NCBI GenBank assembly: GCA_028023455.1
Contig: JAQFVV010012669.1
Span: forward strand, 1,058,501 to 1,122,500
DNA from: Epiperipatus broadwayi
Taxonomy: Eukaryota > Onychophora > Udeonychophora > Euonychophora > Peripatidae
DNA length: 64,000 bases
Direction of reading: 5' to 3'
Numbering within the stretch: the stretch's first letter is position 1; every line of letters begins with the position of its first letter. This document shows, in pieces, positions 10,706 through 23,405 of this stretch. The position numbers and the translations under genes are program-made. Below the pieces are notes generated by a model, which did no database searches, was not told the origin of the DNA, and saw only the letters and a list, made by a program, of their open reading frames with translations.

Positions 10706-11126
10706 TAAATGGACACTATAGTCAATTTGCATAAATTTACACATGGCTTTATTACAAGCATATCTCAGTTGGTAATGATTTATGATTATGGGAACTTAGG
10801 CTTCTCAAAAGCGCACAGATTATTAATTAAGATTATTAATTACTACATTATATAGCTTCATTACATGTGCATAAAACACAATTATAGAGTTATAATATAA
10901 TATACAAAATAAAACTTACACTATACAACTTTATATATACTACCTTATATAATAGTAAAATAAAATCAAGTCTATACATCATGTGATTTAACTTGTTAAG
11001 CTTATATTTTATAAAATAAAATAATGAGCATGCTAATAGCTCTAACCACCAAGCTTTATTGATAAATGCTGCATACATTTTTAATTGATCACTTATTAAC
11101 TAAATTTATTGAAGTTTTATAAATAT
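10706..11126. other. Intron sequence, nothing recognised
   Basis: AT-rich. A segment at 10760-10785 (CATATCTCAGTTGGTAATG) looks like a tRNA A box, but no B box follows. Confidence 0.5.
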
Positions 11127-11360
11127 TCATCCAATTTTTAATTTATGCTTAATATAATAAGTTTCATATATGTGTCTTTTTGGATCTTTAATGTAATTTA
11201 AAGATTTAATCATTTTTGTAGCATCTATTTTATGTCCATGAGTTAAATAGTAAATGTATAAAGCAGATTTATCATATTGCCTATTAATTACATTGTTGTG
11301 TTTTTTAGCTGTATGACCATAGTAAATTATATTACAGTGGTCACAATTAATTATATACAC
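11127..11360 (-). pseudogene. GIY-YIG endonuclease domain of the Penelope-like element
   Basis: The 77-codon open frame starts MYIINCDHCNIIYYGHTAKK, matching the GIY-YIG core of Penelope endonucleases: a YxIxCxxC strand, then YxG with T. Here the second motif is YYG in place of YIG. The frame continues with LTHGHKID (the TGH-like block) and an IYETYYIKHK helix. In the family this domain nicks target DNA to prime reverse transcription. The frame is open but the upstream RT is broken, so no active protein is expected. Confidence 0.7.
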
Positions 11361-12490
11361 TATTCTTTTTTGTACTATATATCATCTCTTAATTTATGAT
11401 TAACTTAATTTTTCTAGATTTTTACTATTTGACCATTCAATATTTATATGTTTATCAATATAATTTTTGTTTTTTATTATAAAATTATAAATTTTGGGGT
11501 AATATGAAAGTTTAATCTATTTCTTATTTGAACTATTGTTACTATCATCATTATAATCATTTTGCATAGAAATGATATTACTTAATATAGATTTTTACAA
11601 TTAAAAAGTATATATTTAATATTTTTTTTAGTTATATCCTTAATCTTTATATAATTAAATAAATTGATTCATTTATAAATGAGCTACATTTTTATCTGTA
11701 ATATATTTATCATTTCTACATTTAAAATTTTTAATGATTGCCATCTTTTGTATCAATGCTTGTTGTGAATCTATATGAATAATTTTTTATTAATTTGTCT
11801 TTTTTAGTAAAATGTTTTAATATAATTTTGCTGTCATTATCTATGTGAATTTCAATATCTAAATATTTAATTTTATCTTCAAATTCTACTTTTGTAAATT
11901 TAATATTATATATATTATTATTAAAATCATTGTAAATTTTTTTTGTAGCTCTTTTATTACCAATAATTAAAATATCAACATATCTAGAATAATATATTAT
12001 TTTTTGACAATTTTTTTTTTAATTATAATAGTTTTTAATTGGTTTGTAAATATTGATAACATTAAGTCACTTTATGTATATTCCAAAATTCATTATTATA
12101 TTTAAAACATAAACTATTGTGTTAAACTCTCTTCTATAATATTTATTATGTTTATAACATTTATATATTGATTTAAATTTTTTATTAATATTTGTATACA
12201 GTTAAGTCTTTGAATATATTTTTTCAATATCCATTATATCAATGCTTTGATTCCTACTCAATTTATATTGTTCAATTTGTTTATAATAATATGTGTACTT
12301 TTTATAGAAAATTGTTCATATCCTAAAATACTTGTTATCTATTTATTTAAAGATTTACAAAATTTCTTTGAATTGAAATCACTAAAATTGAATAACAATC
12401 TTAATGGATTATTGTCTTGATGAATTTTAATTTTTGTAAAAAGATATAGGTTTTTCATAAGAATAGGATACAATAATTTATACTTAATTT
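11127..12490 (-). mobile_element. Decayed EN+ Penelope-like retroelement (RT plus GIY-YIG endonuclease)
   Basis: Reading the minus strand, fragments of a reverse transcriptase come first. They include NPLRLLFNF and DFNSKKFCKSLNK near 12440-12350, a palm-like YSRYVDILIIGNK near 11990-11950, then a KYLDIEI block near 11870. A GIY-YIG endonuclease follows at 11360-11127. That domain order (RT, then C-terminal GIY-YIG) is the hallmark of Penelope-like elements. Many stops and frameshifts show it is dead. The catalytic YxDD appears as YVDI, so the second Asp is lost. Confidence 0.7.
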
Positions 12491-12552
12491 ATATCTATAA
12501 TTTTATAAAATTATATTAAGCAATTTTATTTGAATACAAATATAATGTACAT

Positions 12553-12795
12553 ACTGAACTTGAGTTATAATTAGAGACTTTCAAGCTTTTTTCAGCTATC
12601 CATCTTGTCTTATACAACCAATACGCATTACAACACACGTGAAAAAGATAAATGATTTCCAATATATATATTTCATGCTGAACCAGCACTTATCAGTTGC
12701 TTCACATAATCATCTCCCACACCCATATATAATCAGTTCTCAGTTTATCTTAAGATAGAAAGTCTTCAAACTTTAATGGACAGGCAATTTTATAT
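12553..12795. mobile_element. Family-A repeat, single-arm copy
   Basis: Matches 27836-28116 and the arms at 36661-36830 and 38395-38487. Shared blocks are GACTTTCAAGC, GTGAAAAAGATAAATGAT, AACCAGCACT, CATCTCCCAC and CAAACTTTAATGGACA. The start (GGGATTTGAAC in other copies) is degraded here. Confidence 0.8.
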
Positions 12796-15700
12796 ATTTG
12801 ATTTTTATTGTAGTAGTAGAATTCTTTAATAATATATTATATCTTTTTGCCTCTGAAGAAATTTTGGGGCAAAGAAATAGAAAGATATGTAAAAGAAATG
12901 TACATTTATATTTATCCAAGCTTGAGCTGCCAAGAGACATGTATTGTATGTCTTAATAATCAATGATCGCCAGATAATACAATATAGGAATATTTGGTAT
13001 TCATTAATTATTGAAATTTCAAATAGTTGGCTCTAGAGTAGATTAAAAGAACTGTTTTTGGAAGCACAGTATATGAATAAACTAAGAAAGGTATGTGATG
13101 GGTTTTATAACATTGAGTTATTGATTAGCACTTAAATTGTTTGTGACTCTATAAAAATTCATGGATCACAACTTGGCTCTGTCACCTATGATTCTCAAAT
13201 GTTGTAAGATCTTCTTGTCAACAAATCATTTGGTTACTATCTATTTTGGAGAATTTAAACCCATTCCTAGAATAAAGTTTCAAATCTTGATTTAATCTGG
13301 GAATTTTTCAGTAATTATGGTGAACTTATACTCAATCTAACTAGCCATCCAGTATTGATCAATAAAAAAATATCCTGTGTTCTTAAGTAGATGTTAAAAG
13401 AAAAACGACAAAAACCCTTCATCAATCTTTACTTGATTAAAGTGATGTATGGTGTCTTCTTTGATAATCTTCCTCAACACTTAGGGAAAGGTTCTCAAGA
13501 AATCTTTGTCCCTTAGTGGTCTATTTAAAATTATTTTTACAAAGTTGCTGATATTTGATATTCTACTGCTTTTCTCAACAGTTTTTTGAAAAAAGCTCCC
13601 ACTATAAGAAGTTTATTAAAATATTTTTAGCATTATTATTTCTAAATAATAATAATTAAATGAATTAGAAAATCTATTCTTTGAAATATAAAATATTTCA
13701 TAATAATTTGATTTTCCCCGGCTATCTAGTCTTCAGTATTGTTTTCTCTATTCTATATTTGTAGTCATTGCCACATATATTCATTGTAGTTGCTTATTTT
13801 TAAAGATTTTTGCACAATTAATCTTATTTTTATAAAATATATTATGTTTTAAACTGTTACAATAGTCTTATTACAATTCCAACTAGTTTAATCTTCTTTT
13901 TTTTTTTTCAAAAGCAATATATTGATAATATCTACTGTATCTTATTGCAAAATAAGTAGATTTGATTCATTGAGAGCTAAGTTTCAATTATCTACTATAG
14001 TTAAGTGATATTTATGTATAAAATGTATTAATGGAAAATTATTTTATATATGTACAAGAGCAAGGCCTAACTCTATATTTTTCCATCATTAGGTAAAATT
14101 TAGAAGTTTAGAAAATTCTATAGATAGTGCATTAAGTTTTAATATTGCTTCAAGCAATTACATATTTGCGATTCTAAAAATATTTGTTTAATAATTATAT
14201 AAACATATGTGGGAGTAATATTTTAATATAAAATGTCACTAAAAAGAAAGTTTTTTTTTTTAAAAAAAGGCAATATTTTAAAGGTCAAAGGGTAGATATA
14301 AAAGTGGGAATATTGTGATTTCCTGTTAAATTTGAATGTTTTTAATTTATTTTTTATTAATATATAAAAACAAAGAGAAACTTTGAAAAATAGTTTTTAT
14401 AATAAATTATCAGGAAGTAATTCATTAAATAAAATAAAAAAACAGGCCTTAAGCATATATAACTATTATTAGAGTTAAAATGTTCTTCCAAAAAAATAAT
14501 AATAAACTGATTAATTATTCATAAAAAATTGATAAAGAAAATAGAGTGTAATTTGTTAAGTGTATATATCAATCATCGTATTAAAAATAATTATATTACT
14601 TTAGTTTACTCTTATTGATTTCAATTTAATATATGAATAAACATCTTTTTATACATATATGTATATGGATATAGAACCATGGGAGATAATATTATTTAGG
14701 ATTGTGATGCAAATGCTTTACAAATAGTTTCCTTAGCACTGACATAATCTACCGGTGAATACTGTACATACTGTGCGGCTTTTTGGAGAAGTCTCATAGT
14801 AAACCTCTAAATATTCCGTTAAATATTAACCTAAATATTACTGGAACATTTCAGTCTACTCCCTTGCATTAGTTTCTTGTTCTTTCATTTACCCCTTTTT
14901 AAAATGCAGAAGATAAGTTTCCTCATAATAAATGTATAAAAAGTTGTTAGCTAGATTAGACTATTATTAACTCAAAGTTTTGCCACTGAAGACCAATCTC
15001 AAATTAAGATTCCTCTTCTAGATATTCAACCAAGAATTCTTTCAAACAAATAAAGAATTGTGGTGTAAAAACGAATTTATTATGAAATTCCAAGCAAATT
15101 TCTTTTTCTAAATCCAAATAATAAAGTCAATTGGATTCAATTTTCTTAGTTGATACTGATGACTCATCAATAAATTCAAAACAAGCCATGGTTGTTGTGT
15201 TTAACAGCTTCATAAATGCATTTAGCAATCACTGATTGATACCTATATAGTTAAACAAATCATGAACCACCTAATTAATGATTTAAAATTAAATTATGTT
15301 AATCATTAACAGAATTGAAGGATTTCATAAAACACTAATGAATCTTTCCTGTTTGGAATCTCTACAGATTTTTTTATGATATTCTGCTAATAATTAAACT
15401 GACTAAAAAAGAAAAAAAGAATCCATATGCTAAATAAATTGACAACAAAGGTAAAACACAGTCTCAATTTTGTCTCTTGTGTGTATTCTGTAATTAAAAA
15501 AAGTTTAAAACTCTGCAATAGATGTTTGTGTATCTTTTTATCTATATTAAAGTATGAATATTAATTTAGAATGTATCAACTCATAAATATGCATATGTTT
15601 ATGAAAGATAAACTGATTTTATATAATTTAATAAAATGAATAATATATGTATTATATTATTCATGAGAAAGCAGAACATAATTATAACAAGAATCTTAAA

Positions 15701-16774
15701 TCACTTACCTCTATATGAAATCTCTTTTATCGTAATATTTTTACAATTGTTGTAATTCTACAAAGAAAAAGTCATGGATGGCACTTTAGTTATTGCTTGC
15801 ACTAATCATATATCTTCATTAGATAGAGCAATTGTAGTGATGAATCTGAATGGAGATAGAAAGAGCAATTGAAAAGAAAGTTAGGACAGTACAAAGAAAT
15901 AATAAATAACTTAGAAGAGTAGGAGTGAGCATAGAAAAGGTTGGGATATGAAAGATATCAACCTTCAATAACTTATTTAACTATAGAATTAGCAGCAACC
16001 TATTATCTCCTCTTGTATTCAGTCTTTTTATAAACTTCTAATTTCTGTCTGGTGTCACTCTGTTGATATGCTAATGTTATTGCAATAATTTTGTAAATTC
16101 CTCTTATCTTTTGTCAAATCTCCTTGAGCTATGACAGTTGAATCTACAAATAAATATGCTTTGAATTCTAGCCTTTTTCAGAATTCTTTGTATTTTTTTT
16201 GAGCATTAGTAAAGATTTATCTGCTACTTATCACTAATGCTCTAGTCTTAAAAGATTTTTTCTATCAAAACCATATGAACAGATCTGCCCATTTTACTAC
16301 TAATAAAATTCATTCCACTTTCAATCTGAAGCTCGATTTGAAAAATATCTTGCAGCAAAGTATATGTCAGTGACTAATCAGCAAAGACTATCAATATTGC
16401 TCCAATTATATAACAAGTAAGTTGACTTCATTTTAATTGGATTGTTTATTTTTACAGAATTTCTGCACTTTACTGTAATGGATCATCAAGTGATTTTGAC
16501 ATCTGTATGGAAGAAAATCTATTAAGTAATGTCAGTAATATCAGGTGGATCAGGTTATAACAAAATGACTACCATCATATCAATCATAAAGCTGATAAAG
16601 GGAACCTCATAAATAGTGATAGACTGAAATTTGTCATATGAACCAATTATTAAAATTTCAATACTTTTACAAATTGTTTTTTAAATATGACTATGGTTAT
16701 TAATAATTATGATTATAAAAATTTAGAATTAAATTATCTATTATAATTAAATAATCGTCATTTCCCCCCATTAT
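12796..16774. other. Intron sequence, nothing recognised
   Basis: Four kilobases of AT-rich DNA. Slightly less AT-biased patches at 13150-13620 and 14680-14900 may be old repeat remains, but no coding or terminal motif is recognisable. Confidence 0.5.
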
Positions 16775-17600
16775 TCATCAACTGCAGGATAAAAGACATT
16801 TTAAGTTTGATTCACATTTTCTGATTTATAACTTCTTTTCTCCATATAATTCCAGCAAAGTTCTTTATCAGTCCACCTCATTTGTGATCTCTTTTTAGGT
16901 TTTTTTGCAATCTTTTGGAATCCAGTTTAAAATTTCAACTGCCCATCTATTATCATCTCTTCCAGTAATATGTCCAATTCAGCTCTATCTCATCTTTTTA
17001 ATTTTTTTAATGATATCAATGATATCTGTTCTTTTTTTCTCTCTTGTATTCCTGAAATACACTTCTCCATATTTTATTTAGTGTTTTGAAATCTTGTTGC
17101 TTTTCTGTTAAATGTTCAAGTTTCAGATTTCATTTAAGAACTGGCAAAACATATCTATTAAAAATGATTTTAAATATATAGGCATATTTCATTTTAAAAT
17201 TAGCTTATGTCTATTAAAAGCATTCTTAACAATTTTAATTCTATAATTAATTTTATGAATTACTGTATACTTTTATCTGAATTAATAATCAGACCACAGT
17301 ATTGTTAACTATAATTCATAATTATCAATTTTCACATTCTTTTCTGTCAAAAAAACTTTGAATATTACTTTTCAGATATCTTTAGTTCTAATTTCTTGAC
17401 TTTTATCTGATAACTCATATACCATTTCCTGAAGCTCTGAATTTTCAAAAACAATCACACTTTCTGGAAAATCTAGCTGACTTCAGTATTCTCCATTTAT
17501 TTTTATTCTATTAATTTTCCATTTTAATTCACAAAATATTTTTTTCATAAAACTGCTGTAATAAACATTTGGAGATATAGGATTACCTTATCATTCATTC
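16775..17600 (-). pseudogene. RTE-type LINE reverse transcriptase C-terminal fragment
   Basis: The minus strand, read across frameshifts, gives INGEY and LDFPESVIVFENSELQEMV near 17480-17400. This corresponds to the palm segment of LINE RTs (LxFADDIVLxSxSxxELQxM), with ADD replaced by PES. Further on come KLEHLTEKQQ, a KIWRSVFQ block, a degraded W-x-G-H motif, GRDDNRWAVEILNWIP-like residues, and RSQMRWTDK. This is the C-terminal order found in 'endonuclease-reverse transcriptase' LINEs. The endonuclease and N-terminal RT are absent, so this is a 5'-truncated, dead copy. Confidence 0.75.
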
Positions 17601-20122
17601 TTGCCTAGGGTATTTAACTACATTACATAATTTAATTAATTGAATCAACATAATAGTTCAGTTCACATACATATTCCTAGCAATAATGATAAAAATATTT
17701 AAATTATTTTGATTTATTAAAGTATCTATTAAAAAATCACTTAAGTGAACTTTTGAAGTATAAAATTGATTTGAATGATTTTCAAAATGTCGTAGGTAAT
17801 TGTATACTATAAATTCACTTTCCAAAGGCAAATTGGGTTAACTAGGCAATAGTGGTAACTGTAATCAAAGTAATGGCATATGATCATCATTGATAGTAGT
17901 TTGCTTTTTACTCAGATAACCTCATTCTATTATGTATGTTAAATCAAAAACTTACATTTCTGAGCTATTTAGAATATTAGAAAAATTGTTTGTAAACTGT
18001 GATGCTGAAGCTAAAGAGTTTTATTTTATGTATTTAATTTGAACAAGAATGAGAAATTTTGGTCACATAACATTTAATGACAATTTATTGAGAAAAGAGT
18101 TGATTATAGTGCAACTCCATTTATCAAGTCATAGTTGAATTGTTAATAGCCCTGACTATCAATATTAGCATCAGAATTGAATTAATCATTTTTAGATTTG
18201 TGAATATCTACCTACTTTAAAGTTAATTTCTAACCAATTAAACAATTCTATCGAAAGCAACAATCTGTAGAAATGTTTATATTTATCGATGGGAGTCTAC
18301 TTTATTGTCCACTTTTCTTAAAGGCAGTATTAATGAATGGTTTCCAAACATTATGGATTATCACAACAAATTGATTTATGGAGTTATTTGCTATTATTAT
18401 GTAAGCAGCTTTTTAAAATAATTCTGTAAGTCAATTTAGTGTCATAATCCTGATGTTAGAAAATTACTTGTTAACTTTATAAGAAAAAGTGAAGAAATCA
18501 GGACTCTCATAAATAAACATATATAGATTTCTACTGACTGTTGCCTTGACAAATTGATTGGAACATTATTCTTAAATTCAGGATTTATGAATCTAAGGAA
18601 TCGCATGCCAGTGCTATTAATGGTAGGTCCATCAATACCAAAAGAAAAGAGAAGAATACCACTCATAACATGTAAAATACTAATTGGTGTCTTATTTTTA
18701 ATAGTTGAATGTATTTGAAGACTTAAATATATTTGAATTTTTCTAAAAATATATAAAAATTATTGCCCACATATTAAATTTTCTTTTTTAGTCTATGAAC
18801 CAAATTTTTTTTTTATCCATATATATATATCATCTTGTAATTCCATCTACATTTTGGTCATATCTGATAAGCATTTTTAAAGTCTTTATTTCTGATTATC
18901 CTTTTATACAATTACTTTTGTTGTATTTTACTTGCATAAAGAAATAATTGGGTATAGATCTTGAAAATGATGTGTGTGTATATATATATATATTTGAGGG
19001 TAGAAATATTTGGTTTATAGAATAAACAAGATTTGTGAAGAAAGTGAGATTATGGACTATAATTTTTATATATTGGAATTGATTAGCTTTTTAAAGCAAG
19101 CTGATATATTAGAATTCTTTGACACATTATTATACAAATGAACATATTTTTGTATGTTATATTTTTTAATAAAATCATAAAAAATTATTCTTCTACTACC
19201 AAATGATTTTTTATTCTTATTTCAGATACCCATTATCCAAAACTAGTTTACTTTTTTAAGTTAACTTTATTGGTTTATGTAACTGGAACTCTAGGTGTTA
19301 ACAGTAACATGTTTATTTGTCTTTGATTGAAACTTTTTGGAAGGAGAAAGATAGAGGGAACAGGGTATCTTAAATATACTAATATAGTATAATAGAAAAT
19401 CATAAAACATTAGAAATCTAAGTGAAAGAAAAGCTTTTTTTTTTAAAAAAAAAAGAAGATATAATTATTCTTTTTTATGCAAAAGGTCACAATGGGAATG
19501 TTAGGCCAGCTCTGAAAATAACCAAAACAGAAATAATGAATATACCAAGATCATTATTATACTCTATGTTGACTGAAATGTTACAGAATCAAATATTGCA
19601 GTAATGCTGAAAAAGCCATTGGAATGAAGTTTTTTGAAATTAACAAGAATTTATCTTTATTTAAAAAGCATATGCTAATAGAACTATTCATTTTAATAAT
19701 GGAAGAACTTTTTAAAGTGTATGATGAAAACTTTACATTTTGAGATGCTTGAATAAAGTATGTTAATGAATTGACCACAAAATAATTTAAATGTAATTGA
19801 TAGTAATAATAATATGTACCAAATTATGTATCTAGTTGAATTCGTATTTATATGTCTGACTATTTTTATATATTAAGTTGTTAAATTTATATATATAAAT
19901 TCCAATGTTATTTATATTTTTCTAATGGAGCATAATATTTTAAGCAATATTATTATTCTCTCTTCTTTAATGACCAGTGACAGCCTAGCTTAGGATTTGT
20001 TTTGATGGTCTTTAGATCCACAAATGCTTAAATTTAAATGATACTCTAATCAATTAGGCTATTTTGTCAAAGGCAATAGTCAGTAGAGACAAATATATAA
20101 AATGTTTACTAACTGTTGTCTA
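17601..20122. other. Intron sequence, nothing recognised
   Basis: AT-rich. It includes a TG/TA microsatellite at 18971-18993. An open minus-strand frame at 18442-18666 gives a less composition-biased peptide (GIDGPTINSTGMRFLRFINP), but I know no family for it. A T/A homopolymer junction lies at 19434-19454. Confidence 0.5.
18971..18993. repeat. (TG)n(TA)n microsatellite
   Basis: Four TG units followed by about seven TA units. Confidence 0.95.
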
Positions 20123-20216
20123 TGGTAGAATAGCCTAGACGACTTAAAGCATGAACTTAAATTCAATATCCATGAATCCAAAGGTCACTTATTCAATTCT
20201 CATGCTAGACTATCAC
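20123..20216 (+). repeat. Decayed tRNA-like (SINE head or tRNA pseudogene)
   Basis: The + strand carries an A-box-like TAGCCTAGACGACTT (20131-20145), a long variable-arm-like segment, and a B-box-like TTATTCAATTCTC near 20189-20201. Its start GGTAG and end CTATC could pair as an acceptor stem. The layout fits a class-II (Leu/Ser-like) tRNA or a SINE derived from one. Several conserved positions are lost, so it is not a working tRNA gene. Confidence 0.5.
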
Positions 20217-20477
20217 TGATCATGGTCAGAACCTGAAAAAGATGGGACAGTAATACTATTGAAATATTGTGTTCTGTATTAACTTATATATTATTAACAA
20301 TTAAATGTATTTAGAAGAATATAAAGTTTGAATTTTTTAAAAAATATTTAACAATTCTACTAGATGATGGAAATAGTCCAATATATAACTATTGTTGCAT
20401 GTCATTATTTTACTGCTATTTATATAATAATTTTTATTTTATGCAATAAAATTTGCTTTAAATTTATTATTTTTAAG

Positions 20478-20655
20478 AGTACTAAATATAGCAGTAGAAT
20501 TATTAAATTGAATAACCAAGTATTTAAGTTACTTAAAGAAGGTGCTCTTGTGGAAGAAACTGTATTGGATGTAATCCCTAAACTCATGAATATCTTACGA
20601 GATTGTAATGTAACTCTCCGATGGCTGATGTTACACAGTACAACACTTTCATGTT
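20478..20655 (+). CDS. WASHC5: WASHC5 (strumpellin) internal exon, third in window
   Basis: Encodes 59 codons plus one base. Key blocks are LLKEGALVEETVLDVIPKL and LRDCNVTLRWLMLH, both strongly conserved in strumpellin. The acceptor is TTTTTAAG at 20471-20477. The donor is taken as GTGAGT at 20656, a strong consensus, leaving the exon in phase 1. The split codon T|TG (Leu) joins to the next exon. An earlier GT at 20653 would break the frame. The end (STTLSCLADTNKK) is one residue longer than I recall for vertebrates, in a loop region where species differ. Confidence 0.92.
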
Positions 20656-21624
20656 GTGAGTATATTTTAATATTGTTTTTAAAAATACACATAAATATTT
20701 CAAAAATTCATTATTACTGAAAGCCATTAATGTGAGTAAAAAATACATATAAATATTGTATGAATTGACATGTAATATATATTTTCCTGTATATATATAT
20801 AGAGAGAGACACACACACATATATATTTGAAATATTTTTATTTAGTTTTGTTTTTTAAAAAGGGGGAAATAATCTTTTATCAGTGTTTGGAATTTCTAGA
20901 TTAAAATGTTATTACTTTGAATGATCACAGAAAAACAAAACTGGAAGATTTAATAACTTTTTGAAAAGTTGTATAATTTGGAGAATTTTGGATAGACACA
21001 TCTAAAAAAAAGTGGTGAAATTTTCAGTATTAATTAATATATAAAAAAATGATTCTTTATACTGAAAATTATTTTTGAATAGATAATGCATATTTTATTT
21101 AGTTGTTCTGATGATGGAATAAATTATTAGCTCAGAATGAGAATGGCTTCAAAGGTCATTGACTTTTTTTTTTATTATTCTCTCTCATATTTTTCCATAG
21201 TAATTTTAATTAATTTTATTAATATTTTGTTTTTTATTGATATTAATAAAGTGTGGTTTGATAAGATTTATTTCATTTAGCTATTTACCTTCAAATTTAA
21301 AATCATTTTTAAATTTCTTTAACAAAAATGTATCAATTTTTAAATCAGTTATGTAGAATATTTAACAATATTTTTCAGGATTTTCATATTTATATATTAA
21401 GATTGGTTTGTACTTTTTTTATTATTATTATAACTTGTGTGCTATGCGATTTTTTGTAATTTAATAAATGGAAGTTTTTTTTTTAAAACGGTTTTTATTC
21501 TGCGGTTAATATTTAAAATTTGTTTTGGAATATAATTCCATTGACAACTAGAAGTTTGTTGTATTTGAGTAAATATGCAGTATATTTTTATTTTCTATAC
21601 ATTTTTTTATTTTACAGTTTAGAT
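20656..21624. other. WASHC5: Start of a 5.6-kb WASHC5 intron
   Basis: Phase-1 intron, 20656-26258. This part holds a compound microsatellite at 20789-20827 and otherwise AT-rich unassigned sequence up to the hAT element. Confidence 0.7.
20789..20827. repeat. Compound microsatellite (TA)n(GA)n(CA)n(TA)n
   Basis: Four dinucleotide blocks in series. Confidence 0.95.
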
Positions 21625-21934
21625 CCGGGGTCTCCAAACTACAGCCCACAGACCATATCCAGTCTATAATATGATTTTTTCCAGCCCGCAAAAGAATTGT
21701 GCGAAAATGTGCCATTTAAACTAATTTTCCAATGGAACTGCAAAAAGCATGGGGTGTTGATAGATTTCAAATAAATTAATTAAAATTGTGTTGAAAATTT
21801 TTTGGCATTCCATATTATATTAATATGATACATATTATTCCAACAATGAGATGTCATTTACGTATTAGTCTGGCCTTGTGATGTCAGAAAATAACATCTG
21901 CATGGGAGCTGACAAATTGTAATCAATCAATTTT

Positions 21935-22481
21935 GGAAAAATGACGAAGATAAAAGAAGAGTAGCATTGACAAAGGAGGCATTTATTAAGAGAAAGAAAA
22001 TATTTTGCAGATCTTTGAAAAGAGAATTAAGGGAAAGATTATATTCTGTGTGGAATGTACTAATATATGGTTGTGAAACTTGAATAATGAGTAATAAAAT
22101 TCTGAACAGATTGGAATTCTTTAAGATGTGATCATGGAGAAGAATGGAAAAAATCAGTTGGATGAATAAAATAGCAAAATGAAGTTTTGAAAAGAGTAAA
22201 TGAAGAAAGAAGATTGATTGAGAAAATTAACAAACAGAAAGAAAAACTGGATTGGACATATGTTAAGAAGAAAATATAGTTTAATGAAAGATGTTTTGGA
22301 GGAAATAGTGAGTGGAAAAAAGAAAAAAGAATGGAAAAGATTGACTTTGTTGGATAATATGAAATGGGAAGAATTACTTGGAATTGAAAAGTTGGGCAAT
22401 AAAGAGAATGGATTGGAAAAATTGATGAATTGGTGATGTGAATACTCTCTGGACCTGTCTTATTGGTGATGATGATGAGAA
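21935..22481 (+). mobile_element. 5'-truncated RTE-like LINE inside the hAT element
   Basis: The + strand gives EAFIKRKKIF and LIYGCETWIMSNKILNRLE, then ISWMNKIANEEVLKRVNEER, and then NWIGHMLRR followed by KDVLEEIVSGKKKK and LLDNMKWEELLG. This is the C-terminal end of RTE-like endonuclease-reverse transcriptase LINEs (compare YGCETWTL, VLKRVxExR, WIGHxLRR, LLDxI). It ends after a GGACCTGTCTTATTGG tail with TGATGATGATGA, a short 3' microsatellite of the kind RTE elements carry. One frameshift and stops are present. Its position between the hAT end and the transposase shows it landed in the hAT copy. Confidence 0.8.
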
Positions 22482-23405
22482 CCTCTAAGTTTATTTACTG
22501 CAAATGGTGACCTATATTTTTATTTAGTGGAAATGAAATAAACACATAGGTACCAAATAGAAAAAGTCAAATAAATAGTTTTCAATAGTTGTGATTCGGG
22601 GAGGTACTTTAATCAAACAAATTTTAACACTTTATTATAAAGAAATTTATTTTTAAAGCAAATGATCACATTCTTAAATCTAAAAATTTAAACAATAATC
22701 AGTATTTGGGTTTTCAAAAACAAAAAGACAGTTCAATCAAAGAAGTATCACTATTTATTATAATTTTTGAAACAGCTGCCTTGGGGGTGGTGGTGCAAAT
22801 ATTGAAAATTATTTATTTGAATTTTTTTATTTGTTACTTACATGTTTGTTTTATTTCGACTCCCTCAAGTTATATAGGTCATCATTTTGCAGTAAATAAA
22901 GTTAGATGATTAATTAATCATGCCAGCATTTTTCAAGATATCACAGCATAGTTTAAATTGTAAAATGATGAGCAAAACCAAGAATCTTGACTAATTACTT
23001 TCTCCTTATTGGAATATTATCTAATATTTACTTACAAAATTAATTTATTTTCTTTTTAGAAGGTTATAAATGGGTTTAATTTGGTCTTAATATATATATT
23101 TGTTTGTGCCAGCAACTTTCATCATTGCCGGATTAATTAATATTGCTCTGTGATATTAATCTATAAATTGAATCTATATGTTTGTTGCTAGCCTTTATGT
23201 ATTTTCTCTCTGTTACTACCCTTTAAATTGATTGTCCACAAGAATTCTTGCAGTATTCAGTGTAGTAGTGCAGTGTAATTTATAATTGCAAAAATTTATG
23301 TTTAAAGGTGTATTTTCACTTATTCAAATATTTGCTTGCACAGAGCACTTATAATTTTAATAATTTCATAATTATTATAAATGTGTTCTTTTTTAAGTTT
23401 TAACA

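Noticed and set aside
10755-10830. A tRNA A-box-like string TATCTCAGTTGGTAATG
   Set aside because: There is no B box, no acceptor stem and no anticodon arm.
20364-20720. A 118-codon ORF that could look like a small membrane protein
   Set aside because: Only 20478-20655 is coding, as a strumpellin exon. The hydrophobic flanks are AT-rich intron translations.
20420-20820. Two minus-strand ORFs
   Set aside because: They are antisense shadows of exon three.
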